This document shows positions 8,992-17,889 of a stretch of DNA of 51,813 bases, one piece after another. The DNA lies in NCBI GenBank assembly GCA_001314815.1, contig LJXT01000008.1:1-51813 (forward strand), given 5' to 3'. The position numbers and the translations under genes were made by a program. The first letter of the stretch is position 1, and every line of letters begins with the position of its first letter. The notes beneath the pieces were generated by a model. That model had not been told where the DNA came from and did no database searches. It saw only the letters and a program-made list of their open reading frames with translations. The DNA is from Algoriphagus marincola HL-49. GTDB lineage: Bacteria; Bacteroidota; Bacteroidia; Cytophagales; Cyclobacteriaceae.

Positions 8992-10008
8992 ATGATGCAA
9001 AAGAAGACGCTACTACTATGCTTTCTAATTTTGGTTTTTGGGTCTGCCTTTGCCCAAGAAGAAGATATTTTTGGGATTACCCGTAAAGCCAAGAACCCAA
9101 AAAGTGAATCTGCAGTAGGAAACGCTTTTAGAAACGTATTGGAGCAGTTTGCACTGGAAATATCCACAGGAGCTGGATATCAGCAGTTTTCAACCGATTT
9201 TTTCTCACCAAATCCAGATTTGTATCCGCTCACCCAGTTTCAAAATTTCGATGAGCCACTCGATATTTCTGAAGAAAATCCATTGCCTATGAAGGGCTCA
9301 GATTGGGTCTTTCCCGTTTTAAATGCAGGAGTGCGGGTGAATTTATTCAATCTTCTTACAATCGGAGGGGGATATGGTATGGAGTGGGGGAATATCAAAC
9401 CTATGGTTGGCGGAAATTTTGAATTTCCTTTCGAAGGGGCAAGCTACCAAGCCACCCGCTTTTATGGTACGGTGGGTTTGGTCCTTTGGGATGCTAATCG
9501 TCGAGCAAAGTATTTACAATGGCGATATAGAAGATATGCATCTGCCAATCTTTACATGCAATCTGAGCTTAGACAGCGAGTTCGGCAGATTTATCCTTGG
9601 CGATTGATCGCTGAGGCCGACTTTGGTAATTTAAATATCAAAAATTTTGTCAATCCCAGTTTGACTCAAAACCCAAATTACACCCCTCGATTAGCAGTAG
9701 CAGATCAGCCTGCATTTGGAATTGGGCTCCGGCTGGAAAGAGATTTTTCAGAGTACACCAAACTTTTCATTAAAGGCTCCATGGATATTCGGAGTTTTAC
9801 TTATTCTGCCTCCGATTTTTCTGAATTTCAGGAGCTTGACCAACGTGTCTATGGCATGCAAGCAGGGCTAGCAATTCGGATCCCAGGGACCAAGCGATGC
9901 AAAATCGCAGGATGCGGAGTGGTGATGAAACACATGCACAATGGAGTCGAGTACAGAGGTAGCTCCATATTTAATCTCCAAAATCGAAAAATAGGTCAAT
10001 GGTATTGA
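8992..10008 (+). CDS. Exported beta-rich protein, probable outer-membrane or periplasmic barrel
   Basis: This 338-residue protein starts with a signal peptide (MMQKKTLLLCFLILVFGSAFAQ). The mature part alternates hydrophobic and aromatic residues with Gly-rich strands (LNAGVRVNLFNLLTIGGGYGMEWG, TKLFIKGSMDIRSFTYSASDF, QAGLAIRIPGTKRC), as expected for a small barrel. The tail from about residue 302 is different. It holds two cysteines (CKIAGC) and a His/Met-rich stretch KHMHNGVEYRG, followed by a hydrophilic end, and could sit in the periplasm and bind metal or a partner. That is inference. I do not recognise a characterised family. It is preceded by the terminator at 8924-8950, so it has its own promoter, and gyrA follows after 94 bases. 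Confidence 0.65.
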   Translation: MMQKKTLLLCFLILVFGSAFAQEEDIFGITRKAKNPKSESAVGNAFRNVLEQFALEISTGAGYQQFSTDFFSPNPDLYPLTQFQNFDEPLDISEENPLPMKGSDWVFPVLNAGVRVNLFNLLTIGGGYGMEWGNIKPMVGGNFEFPFEGASYQATRFYGTVGLVLWDANRRAKYLQWRYRRYASANLYMQSELRQRVRQIYPWRLIAEADFGNLNIKNFVNPSLTQNPNYTPRLAVADQPAFGIGLRLERDFSEYTKLFIKGSMDIRSFTYSASDFSEFQELDQRVYGMQAGLAIRIPGTKRCKIAGCGVVMKHMHNGVEYRGSSIFNLQNRKIGQWY

Positions 10009-10102
10009 TTGATCCAACCTGATTGACTTTGGAATTAACTTTTCAAAAGCAGGGCCTTTTTACTATCTTGCAGCTTTAATTTATCCCGTGAATTAGCATT
10101 AT

Positions 10103-12625
10103 ATGGCCCAAGGAGAAAACGAGAATATTATTCCTATCAATATTGAGGAGGAAATGCGTGGTGCCTACATCGATTATTCGATGTCGGTTATTGTTTCAAG
10201 AGCGTTGCCAGATGTCCGAGACGGAATGAAGCCAGTTCATCGCCGTATTCTTTACGGAATGCAAGAGCTCGGAGTTCTTCATAATAAACCCTATAAAAAG
10301 TCCGCTAGAATTGTCGGTGAGGTGCTTGGTAAATATCACCCTCACGGTGACTCTGCTGTTTACGAGACGATGGTTCGGATGGCGCAGCCTTGGTCGCTTC
10401 GATACCAATTGGTAGATGGTCAGGGTAACTTTGGATCCATCGATGGTGACAACCCTGCGGCTATGCGATATACAGAGGCCAGGCTTAAAAGAATAGCCGA
10501 AGAGCTTCTTGTTGATATCAATAAAGACACTGTCGATTTCCAGTTCAACTTTGATGACTCTTTGAAAGAGCCTGTGGTGCTACCTGCCAAGGTCCCTGCA
10601 TTGCTCTTGAATGGTGCATCTGGAATTGCTGTAGGTATGGCCACAAACATGGCTCCGCACAATCTGACTGAGGTAATCAATGGTATTATCGCATACATTG
10701 ATAATAGAGAAATTACCATCCCAGAACTGATGGAGTATATCACCGCTCCTGATTTCCCTACAGGAGGAATTATCTACGGTTACAATGGTGTCAAAGCAGC
10801 TTTTGAAACGGGCCGTGGTAGAGTGGTCGTTAGAGGGAAAGCCAGTATTGAAACGAAGGATAATGGAAACCGGGAGATGATTGTCATCACTGAGATTCCA
10901 TACATGGTCAATAAGGCTAGCATGGTAGAGAAAACTGCAGCCTTGATCAATGAGAAAAAAATTGATGGTATCTCTGCGATCCGGGATGAGTCTGACCGAT
11001 CCGGGATGCGCATTGTATATGAATTGAAGCGGGATGCGATTTCAAATGTTGTTCTAAACAACTTATATAAGCATACACAGCTACAAACCTCATTCTCAGT
11101 CAATAATGTAGCACTTGTAAAAGGTAGGCCACAAACCCTTAACCTGAAGGATCTCATCGTACACTATGTCAGTCACAGACATGAAGTGGTGGTGAGAAGA
11201 ACGGAATATGAACTCAAGGAAGCCGAAAAACGAGCTCATATTCTACAGGGTTATCTGATTGCTTTGGATAATTTGGACGAAGTAATTGCTCTAATCCGTA
11301 ACTCAGTAGATCCTGAGACTGCTAGAAATGGCTTGATGGAGCGTTTTGAATTGACTGAGATTCAGGCGAGGGCCATTCTCGACATGCGTCTGCAGCGTCT
11401 TACTGGTATGGAGCGTGATAAGATCGTTCAGGAATATCAGGAGATCATGGCATTGATTGAGGAGCTAAAGGACATCCTTGCGAATGAAGATAAGCGAATG
11501 GACATCATCAAAACCGAACTCACCGAAATGCGAGATCGATATGGTGATGACCGTCGTACAGAAATCGAGCATAATGCTGAAGATTTCAGCTATGAAGATA
11601 TGATCCCAAATGAGGAAGTGATAATCACTGTTTCTCATCAGGGATACATCAAGCGAACCGCCTTGACCGAGTACAGAACACAGGGTAGAGGAGGAGTAGG
11701 TTCAAGAGGAGTCAGCACCAAAGAGGACGATTTCACCGAGTATCTTTTCACTGCCTCTACACACAATTACCTGCTGATTTTCACTGATCAGGGTAAATTG
11801 TTCTGGTTGAAAACCTATGCCATCCCTGAAGGCGGAAAGACTTCGAAGGGAAGACCTATCCAAAACTTGATCAATATTGCTTCCGATGATCGGATTAGAG
11901 CAATTATTCAGGTAAATGACCTCAATGATCAAGATTACATCAATAATCACTTCTTGATCATGGTGACCAAAAAAGGTATCATCAAGAAGACTACTCTGGA
12001 GCAATATAGTAGACCTCGTACCAATGGAATCATAGCACTGAACATTCGGGAGGATGATCAATTGGTAAATGTAGACATGACGAACGGTGATCAGCATATT
12101 GTGATAGCTGCAAAATCAGGTCGTGCCATTCACTTCCATGAGTCTGTAGTAAGGCCAATGGGTCGAACAGCCACAGGAGTAAAAGCCATAACCTTAAATG
12201 ATGTGAATGACTTTGTCGTTGGCATGGTATGTGCATCTGAGGAAAATGCGACTCTACTTGTAGTTTCGGAAAAAGGATACGGCAAAAGGTCATTCCTTGA
12301 GGAATATCGCATCACAAATCGAGGTGGAAAAGGTGTGAAAGCCATGAACACCACCGAAAAAACCGGAGCGCTTGTTGCAATTAAACAAGTTGTCGATACC
12401 GATGATTTGATGATTATCAATAAGTCTGGTATTACGATCCGGATCTCAGTGGATGGACTTCGAATTATGGGAAGAGCCACTCAGGGAGTGAGATTGATCA
12501 AAATTTCTGAAGGAGACGAGATTTCGTCCGTTGAAAAAATTTCGAAAGAAGAGGATGAAGAAAATCTAAATTCTTCAGAAATTGCCCCAAATTCTGAAGA
12601 GAATCCAAATGAAACAAAAGAATAA
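10103..12625 (+). CDS. gyrA: DNA gyrase subunit A
   Basis: This 840-residue protein is the breakage-reunion subunit of the type II topoisomerase that introduces negative supercoils. The catalytic Tyr123 lies in AMRYTEARL. The quinolone-resistance region HGDSAVYE has Ser84 and Glu88, a combination without the usual resistance substitutions. The N-terminal winged-helix/tower domain is followed by a long coiled coil and a six-bladed C-terminal pinwheel. The GyrA-box is the variant QGRGGVG at about residue 530 rather than QRRGGKG. The last ~30 residues are a strongly acidic Glu/Asn/Ser tail, as in other gyrases where the tail tunes supercoiling. gyrB is not adjacent, which is normal in this phylum. 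Confidence 0.98.
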   Translation: MAQGENENIIPINIEEEMRGAYIDYSMSVIVSRALPDVRDGMKPVHRRILYGMQELGVLHNKPYKKSARIVGEVLGKYHPHGDSAVYETMVRMAQPWSLRYQLVDGQGNFGSIDGDNPAAMRYTEARLKRIAEELLVDINKDTVDFQFNFDDSLKEPVVLPAKVPALLLNGASGIAVGMATNMAPHNLTEVINGIIAYIDNREITIPELMEYITAPDFPTGGIIYGYNGVKAAFETGRGRVVVRGKASIETKDNGNREMIVITEIPYMVNKASMVEKTAALINEKKIDGISAIRDESDRSGMRIVYELKRDAISNVVLNNLYKHTQLQTSFSVNNVALVKGRPQTLNLKDLIVHYVSHRHEVVVRRTEYELKEAEKRAHILQGYLIALDNLDEVIALIRNSVDPETARNGLMERFELTEIQARAILDMRLQRLTGMERDKIVQEYQEIMALIEELKDILANEDKRMDIIKTELTEMRDRYGDDRRTEIEHNAEDFSYEDMIPNEEVIITVSHQGYIKRTALTEYRTQGRGGVGSRGVSTKEDDFTEYLFTASTHNYLLIFTDQGKLFWLKTYAIPEGGKTSKGRPIQNLINIASDDRIRAIIQVNDLNDQDYINNHFLIMVTKKGIIKKTTLEQYSRPRTNGIIALNIREDDQLVNVDMTNGDQHIVIAAKSGRAIHFHESVVRPMGRTATGVKAITLNDVNDFVVGMVCASEENATLLVVSEKGYGKRSFLEEYRITNRGGKGVKAMNTTEKTGALVAIKQVVDTDDLMIINKSGITIRISVDGLRIMGRATQGVRLIKISEGDEISSVEKISKEEDEENLNSSEIAPNSEENPNETKE

Positions 12626-12652
12626 TCAACCAAAATAAGATAAACGCCAAGA

Positions 12653-13861
12653 ATGAAAAAGCTAATTCTATCAATGGTTTTGGTCGGAGCAACGACCTTG
12701 GCCTTTGGACAAAAAAAGGTAGTACGTTCAGCCACAAAAAGTCTAAAAAATGGAGACTATGCCACTGCTCTATCAGAAGTAGAAACAGCTCTTCAGGATC
12801 CAGAGACTGGTTCTGCTCCTGAGACCACTTTATTAAAAGCTCAAATTCAATTAGGATTGTTCGCTACTGATTCTTCTAATACCATGGAGAATCTTCAAGT
12901 AGGTAACAACTCCTATGAGTCTTTCATGAAAGCCTTCGAAATGGGCGATGGAGATAAAACTTCAGGTGTAGGAAAAGATATTTTCGAAGAAGATATCCCA
13001 GGAGCTCCTGAGAATTTGCGTCCTAATTCAATTAATAAATTGAAAAATGTAGCATTTGACAAGGCTATTACGCAATACAATGTGGAAGACTATGAAATGG
13101 CTTATGAGTTTTTCAATTTGGCAGGTGAAATTGATCCCAAAGACACCACTATCCACTATAATGCTGGATTCCTGGCAAATGATCTTGGAAGGACTGAAGA
13201 TGCAAAAAGACACTTCTCTACTTTGCTTGATATCGAAGGATACAATAAGCTTAATGCATACTATTTTTTGATTCAGATTTTGTCTACCGAAGACGAAGAT
13301 CCTGAAGCTGCGTATGCCATGGTAACTAGAGCAAAAGAGGAGTATCCTTCAGATAAGGATCTTTCTACCTATGAAATCCAACTATTGCTTCAGCTAAACA
13401 AAATGGACGAAGCAATGGCTCAAATCAAATCAGCTCTTGAAAAAGATCCAAACAATACCGCTTTATTGCTGAGATCAGGATATCTCAAAGAGCAAGCAGG
13501 TGATATGGAAGGCGCTCTAGCTGACTACAAAAAGTCAGTTGAGGTTGACCCACAATTCTTTGAAGGTAATTACTATGCTGCCGCTCTGTTAATTGAGAAA
13601 GCGAGAGAAATTCTTAGTGAATTAAATAATCTATCTGATGAAGAGTGGGAGAAGCGTTCTGATTCTATGGGCAAAGAAGCAAATGAATATTATGCCGATG
13701 CGGTGACTTACTTCGAAAGTGCTCTTGAAGTAAAGCCTGAGGATACCGGTATCATGGAAATTCTTTTCCAGATTCACACTCGCTTGAAAAATGACGAGAA
13801 AGCTGAAGAATATAACAAAAAACTAATTGAACTTCTCGGTCCTAACTGGATGGAAGGTTAA
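12653..13861 (+). CDS. Secreted tetratricopeptide repeat protein
   Basis: This 402-residue protein has a signal peptide (residues 1-19, MKKLILSMVLVGATTLAFG) and a mature region dominated by TPR-like helix pairs. Examples are YATALSEVETALQDPE, YEMAYEFFNLAGEIDPKDTTIHYNAG, and the better consensus LEKDPNNTALLLRSGYLKEQAGDMEGAL and ALEVKPEDTGIMEIL. TPRs mediate protein-protein contacts, and this one would work in the periplasm or at the envelope. The partner is unknown. It starts 27 bases after gyrA, so it may be co-transcribed, and ends in a strong terminator. Confidence 0.85.
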   Translation: MKKLILSMVLVGATTLAFGQKKVVRSATKSLKNGDYATALSEVETALQDPETGSAPETTLLKAQIQLGLFATDSSNTMENLQVGNNSYESFMKAFEMGDGDKTSGVGKDIFEEDIPGAPENLRPNSINKLKNVAFDKAITQYNVEDYEMAYEFFNLAGEIDPKDTTIHYNAGFLANDLGRTEDAKRHFSTLLDIEGYNKLNAYYFLIQILSTEDEDPEAAYAMVTRAKEEYPSDKDLSTYEIQLLLQLNKMDEAMAQIKSALEKDPNNTALLLRSGYLKEQAGDMEGALADYKKSVEVDPQFFEGNYYAAALLIEKAREILSELNNLSDEEWEKRSDSMGKEANEYYADAVTYFESALEVKPEDTGIMEILFQIHTRLKNDEKAEEYNKKLIELLGPNWMEG

Positions 13862-13882
13862 TTTGAAATTTCGTAATTTTAT

Positions 13883-13909
13883 AAAAAGCTGCCAAGTGGC
13901 AGCTTTTTT
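13883..13909 (+). terminator. Rho-independent terminator after the TPR gene
   Basis: An 11-bp stem, AAAAAGCTGCC (13883-13893) with GGCAGCTTTTT, closes the four-base loop AAGT. The T-run ends at 13909. It lies 21 bases after the TPR stop codon and probably ends the gyrA-TPR transcript. Confidence 0.88.
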
Positions 13910-14000
13910 GTTTTCATTATATTCGTTTCATTGATTTGACTAGTTGTTAATTCTTTATTTTATGGGACTAGCTTATTTTTTCAGTAGTCTGTATTTGAAT

Positions 14001-15122
14001 ATGAGGTATTCTTGTCTGATAGTTGTTGTTTATTTCAGCTTAAGTCTGGTTTCTTTTCATGCTTTTTCTCAACAAAACTATGATAAGATTATTGAGCTAT
14101 CGGTAGAATCGGGTCCCTTCATCAGCAATGGGGATCCTTGGGCTGATGAGTTGATTGATTTAGTTTCCTACACTGCTTTTGATTTTCGTTTTGGATGGCG
14201 TCAAAACAAAACCTTTATGGGAGATCTATACAGAAACCCTATTTTCGGGATTGGGGTATCTTCCACACTACCCTATCAATCTGAAATCGGCAGACCGATG
14301 GGAGTCTATTGGTTTTTTGATATGCCATTTAGACCTTTTTCTCAGGATAAAAGATTTAATTTTTCCTATTTCGCTCATTTGGGTTTGGGCTTCAATCTTA
14401 ATCCATACGACTCTTTGGATAACCCGATCAACCAGTTTATAGGCTCCGAATTAAACAGCTACATCCATTTTGGTGCTAAAGCCAATTATACACTTTCCGA
14501 TCGATTTCAGCTTTTTTCAATGGTTGGGTTAAAGCACTTTTCAAATGGCTCTACCCGAAAGCCCAACGCTGGGATTAATTTAGTTCCGGTATCGATAGGT
14601 CTTCGGTATAATTTTCAGCCAAGCCAAGTTAAACCCGAAGAAGCTTTTCTACGAGACCGCCCCATTCTTTTCGAAAAAGGGTACTGGAATTTTATGCTTT
14701 ACACCGGCTCTAAGAATTACGATATCGGAAAGGAGACCTACTTCAGAGGTGGGTTTAATCTGAGCTATATTTGGGACAAAAATTACAAATATCGATATGG
14801 GGTGGGCTTAGATGTCTTTTTTGCTCCAGGTCTGTCAGAACGTTCAGGTAATCCCAATGTGGGATTTTGGGATCAAACCAGTGTGGCAATAGCAGGAGCC
14901 TGGGAATGGAAACTCACTGAGAGGCTCTATGCTCCCGTTGGGTTAGGTTTTTATCTTCATAGAAATCGCGAAAACCAAGAAGTTACAGTCTATTATGAAC
15001 GTGTGGGACTTAGATATCTGGTGTCTGAAAATATACAAATGGGTGTTCAAATCAAGGCACATAGAATCAAAGCTGATTTTTTTGAATTTACTCTGGGTTA
15101 TCGGTTTTTAAGAAAAAAATAA
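14001..15122 (+). CDS. PagL-like acyloxyacyl hydrolase (lipid A deacylase family)
   Basis: The protein has 373 residues when started at the ATG at 14001, which opens directly onto a signal peptide ending HAFSQ. An upstream start at 13944 would put 19 residues in front of it. The N-terminal half matches the outer-membrane lipid A 3-O-deacylase (PagL) family. The signature KHFSNGST carries His179 and Ser181, the expected catalytic pair, followed by the conserved RKPNAGIN. The C-terminal half (from about 205) is a second barrel-like Gly/aromatic segment ending in LGYRF, making the protein about twice the size of Pseudomonas PagL. It would sit in the outer membrane and may trim lipid A or other acyl chains. 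A paralogue with the same two-part plan lies at 50470. Confidence 0.8.
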   Translation: MRYSCLIVVVYFSLSLVSFHAFSQQNYDKIIELSVESGPFISNGDPWADELIDLVSYTAFDFRFGWRQNKTFMGDLYRNPIFGIGVSSTLPYQSEIGRPMGVYWFFDMPFRPFSQDKRFNFSYFAHLGLGFNLNPYDSLDNPINQFIGSELNSYIHFGAKANYTLSDRFQLFSMVGLKHFSNGSTRKPNAGINLVPVSIGLRYNFQPSQVKPEEAFLRDRPILFEKGYWNFMLYTGSKNYDIGKETYFRGGFNLSYIWDKNYKYRYGVGLDVFFAPGLSERSGNPNVGFWDQTSVAIAGAWEWKLTERLYAPVGLGFYLHRNRENQEVTVYYERVGLRYLVSENIQMGVQIKAHRIKADFFEFTLGYRFLRKK

Positions 15123-15244
15123 AACAGTCCCACCTATCAAATTTTGTTTTTTATTCCCCATAGCTAATGCTAGTTTGGAATTTGATTTAAAGAAATTCAT
15201 GAAATCGGCACGATTAAAATCATCATTAAAAACATATGGATATG

Positions 15245-15260
15245 CCCCGACTTTTCGGGG
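15245..15260. repeat. Hairpin CCCCGA/TCGGGG in the PIG-L upstream region
   Basis: CCCCGACTTTTCGGGG can form a 6-bp stem with the loop CTTT. It lies 62 bases before the PIG-L start in a 199-base gap. No T-run follows (the next bases are TTAATCG), so it is not a convincing terminator and may be a repeat or mRNA-stability element. Confidence 0.5.
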
Positions 15261-15270
15261 TTAATCGTCA

Positions 15271-15288
15271 TCCCGAAAGCTTTCGGGA
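15271..15288. repeat. 18-bp perfect palindrome
   Basis: TCCCGAAAGCTTTCGGGA is identical to its own reverse complement. It lies ten bases after the preceding hairpin and 33 bases upstream of the PIG-L start codon. It could be a dispersed chromosomal repeat of the TCCCGA...TCGGGA type (a related hairpin lies at 51567-51583) or a symmetrical protein-binding site. Confidence 0.55.
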
Positions 15289-15321
15289 CTATCTGGCAAT
15301 TTGAAGTCAAAAAGTAAACAG

Positions 15322-17778
15322 ATGAAAAAACTACGTTTCTTTCTACCGATTATATTGGTTTTTTTAGGGCTTAATTTTCCATTGTTCGCTCAGTCCTTGT
15401 CTTCCTCCGAGATGTATCATGAGCTCCTGAAATTGGAAGAGACCAAGCGAGTGCTTTATGTCGCAGCTCATCCGGATGACGAAAATACCCGGCTGATTGC
15501 TTATTTGGCTAACGAGACAAAAGCCCGAGTAGCTTATTTGAGTTTGACTCGAGGTGATGGTGGGCAAAATCTCATTGGACCAGAACTAGGAATCGGTTTG
15601 GGTCAAATCAGGACTCAAGAACTTTTGCAAGCTAGAATGACAGATGGGGGAGTTCAGTATTTTACCCGAGCAAAGGATTTTGGCTACAGTAAGAATCCTA
15701 GTGAAACCCTCCAAAACTGGGATAGAGAGACGATTCTTTCAGATGTGGTATGGGTGATTAGAAAGTTTCAACCAGATATTATCATTACTCGATTCAATAC
15801 CATTCCTGGTGTAACTCACGGGCATCATACCACCTCAGCAATTTTAGCCGAAGAAGCTTTTGCAATATCTGGAGACCCAAATGCTTTCCCTGAGCAGCTT
15901 GAGTATGTAAAGCCTTGGTCAGCAAAGCGGATATTTTGGAATGCTTATAATTTTCGAGGAGAGTTTGAAGCTCAGGAAGGTGAGGTTTATCATGAGTTTC
16001 CCACCGGTGAATACAATCCCGTATTGGGTCAAACCTACAATCAAATGGCAGCGAATAGCCGAACCATGCATAAGTCTCAAGGCTTTGGTTCGACTGCTTA
16101 CATTGGGGCTTCAAATGATCATATTCAATTTATTGCAGGAGAAAAGTTTGAGCAAAGTCCCTTTGAGGGTGTGAAAAACAGATGGGATCATTTTGAAAAT
16201 GGAAAAGCAACAGAACTTTTAATAAACGATCTGATTCAAAATTTTGACTTTCGTTCTACAGCGAACAATCTTTCTGCTCTATTAAAAATCAGAGAGCAAA
16301 TCAATCAAATGGAAGGAAGCGATCTCTGGCTTCAAGAGAAAAAAGAGTCGATTGATGATATTGTTTTAAAAGTAATAGGATCAAAAATAGAATTTGTCAC
16401 CAATCAGGAAGTGGCCTTTCCCGGGGCATCAGTCAGTACAGACTTGGTGGTTAATTCACCTGGAAATACAGCCATCAATATTTTGGGCGTGGAAGTTTTG
16501 GGAGAAAAAGTTGAGGTAGAAGGTGATGGTAGTTCATCAAATGAGCCTTTCCGTCAGGATATTAATTTGACCATTCCCGAAGGTTTTGAATTTACCCAGC
16601 CTTATTGGCTTGAAAATTACGAAGATGGCCCCATGTATCCGGTTGACGATCAGCAAATGATCGGAAAGCCATTTAATGATGCGAGTATACAAGCCACATT
16701 GAATTTGGAGATTGAAGGGCAGTTGTTCACAATTAGCACGCCTTTAGTCTATAAATTTAATGATCCCGTAGATGGAGAGGTAAAACAGCCATTTATCATT
16801 ACTCCATCGATAGACTTGGAACTGTCGAAGAAAGTGCTTTTTGGAATCAATGAAAAAAGGCCAGCGGTTACGGTTATTGTCAATTTTAGAGATAAAATCG
16901 TTGATGGAGAATTGAGTTTTGCGGGCTTAAATCCCAACGAATATCGAATCCTCGAGTCTGAAGACCTTGTGGGAAGAAAGCAGCGAAGATATCAAGTAGA
17001 GTTTGTTTCTGATCAAGTCGGAAAGCGGAGGATAGTGGCTACTTACACGACTTCGTCGGGAAGTTTTGACCAAACTTTAAATCGCATCACCTACAAGCAT
17101 ATCCCCAATCTTACATTTTTCACTGTCGCTTCCATTGATTGGATTCAGGCGGATTGGGATATGTCAGGTGGTAAGATTGGCTATGTGCCAGGTGCTGGAG
17201 ATGAGGTTCCTGAGGTCTTGGAGGCTCTTGGCTATGAGGTGACTATGCTTGGTGACAGTGATTTTGAGTTGGAGAAATTAGCACAGTTTAAGGCTGTCGT
17301 TGTAGGAATCCGTGCTTATAATACGAATTTTCAGGCAGCAGCAAATCAGCAGGCGCTGATGGGGTATGTGCTTTCCGGAGGAAACCTGATTGTGCAGTAT
17401 AATACCACCGGGCGGCTTTTGACCAATCAGCTTGGACCATACCCTTTCTCGCTGACCAGAGACCGGGTTTCGGTAGAAACTGCACCGGTTGAGGCAGACT
17501 ATACGCATCCCATTATGGCCGGGCCGAATAAAATATTACCCAGCGACTTTGAAGGTTGGGTACAAGAGCGAGGATTATATTTCGCAGGAAACCTAGCAGA
17601 GGAGTACTCCACGCCATTATTCATGAATGATCCGGGAGAAGAAACCAAGACGGGTTCCCTTATTCATGCTGCTTATGGAAAAGGAAATTATGTATATACA
17701 GGGCTTTCCTTTTTCAGACAACTGCCTGCCGGGGTACCCGGAGCCGTGAAATTATTCGTAAACTTAATCGAACAATAA
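15322..17778 (+). CDS. Large exported PIG-L family deacetylase
   Basis: The protein has 818 residues when started at the ATG at 15322, which begins a signal peptide ending PLFAQ. The N-terminal ~250 residues are a PIG-L/LmbE domain. AHPDDE (about residues 50-55) and the later HGHH supply the zinc ligands and general base that hydrolyse N-acetyl groups from sugars. The middle is beta-sandwich-like, and the last ~220 residues (from WDMSGGKIGYVPGAGDEVPE) resemble a class I glutamine-amidotransferase/ThuA-like fold without an obvious Cys nucleophile. This long exported form is common in Bacteroidota and its substrate is unknown. It is followed after six bases by a miniprotein gene and then a sodium/solute symporter, so import of a product or related sugar is plausible. 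Confidence 0.88.
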   Translation: MKKLRFFLPIILVFLGLNFPLFAQSLSSSEMYHELLKLEETKRVLYVAAHPDDENTRLIAYLANETKARVAYLSLTRGDGGQNLIGPELGIGLGQIRTQELLQARMTDGGVQYFTRAKDFGYSKNPSETLQNWDRETILSDVVWVIRKFQPDIIITRFNTIPGVTHGHHTTSAILAEEAFAISGDPNAFPEQLEYVKPWSAKRIFWNAYNFRGEFEAQEGEVYHEFPTGEYNPVLGQTYNQMAANSRTMHKSQGFGSTAYIGASNDHIQFIAGEKFEQSPFEGVKNRWDHFENGKATELLINDLIQNFDFRSTANNLSALLKIREQINQMEGSDLWLQEKKESIDDIVLKVIGSKIEFVTNQEVAFPGASVSTDLVVNSPGNTAINILGVEVLGEKVEVEGDGSSSNEPFRQDINLTIPEGFEFTQPYWLENYEDGPMYPVDDQQMIGKPFNDASIQATLNLEIEGQLFTISTPLVYKFNDPVDGEVKQPFIITPSIDLELSKKVLFGINEKRPAVTVIVNFRDKIVDGELSFAGLNPNEYRILESEDLVGRKQRRYQVEFVSDQVGKRRIVATYTTSSGSFDQTLNRITYKHIPNLTFFTVASIDWIQADWDMSGGKIGYVPGAGDEVPEVLEALGYEVTMLGDSDFELEKLAQFKAVVVGIRAYNTNFQAAANQQALMGYVLSGGNLIVQYNTTGRLLTNQLGPYPFSLTRDRVSVETAPVEADYTHPIMAGPNKILPSDFEGWVQERGLYFAGNLAEEYSTPLFMNDPGEETKTGSLIHAAYGKGNYVYTGLSFFRQLPAGVPGAVKLFVNLIEQ

Positions 17779-17784
17779 ACCCTA

Positions 17785-17889
17785 ATGGAAGAAAAAGATA
17801 TCAAATGGAAGCGCCTCTATTGGGGACTTATGCTTAATCTGGCAGTATTGATTTTCTTTTTCTACTTCCTGATGCAGCACTTCTCATGA
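17785..17889 (+). CDS. 34-residue single-pass membrane miniprotein upstream of the symporter
   Basis: The ATG at 17785 opens a 34-codon frame ending in TGA at 17887-17889. The N terminus (MEEKDIKWKRLYWG) is charged, and residues 15-31 (LMLNLAVLIFFFYFLMQ) form one transmembrane helix. The stop overlaps the symporter's ATG as ATGA, the PIG-L stop is only six bases upstream, and the codon use looks natural, all of which argue for a real gene. By analogy with the small partner genes that precede other solute:sodium symporters (YhdT before PanF, YjcH/DUF485 before ActP), it may be a symporter subunit or assembly factor. The analogy is positional only. Confidence 0.7.
   Translation: MEEKDIKWKRLYWGLMLNLAVLIFFFYFLMQHFS

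Noticed and set aside
10103..12625. Quinolone-resistance substitutions in gyrA
   Set aside because: The region reads HGDSAVYE, with the sensitive Ser and an acidic residue at the second site. Nothing unusual.
15322..17778. Bacillithiol biosynthesis deacetylase BshB
   Set aside because: The PIG-L domain is part of a large exported protein with extra domains. BshB enzymes are ~240-residue cytosolic proteins.
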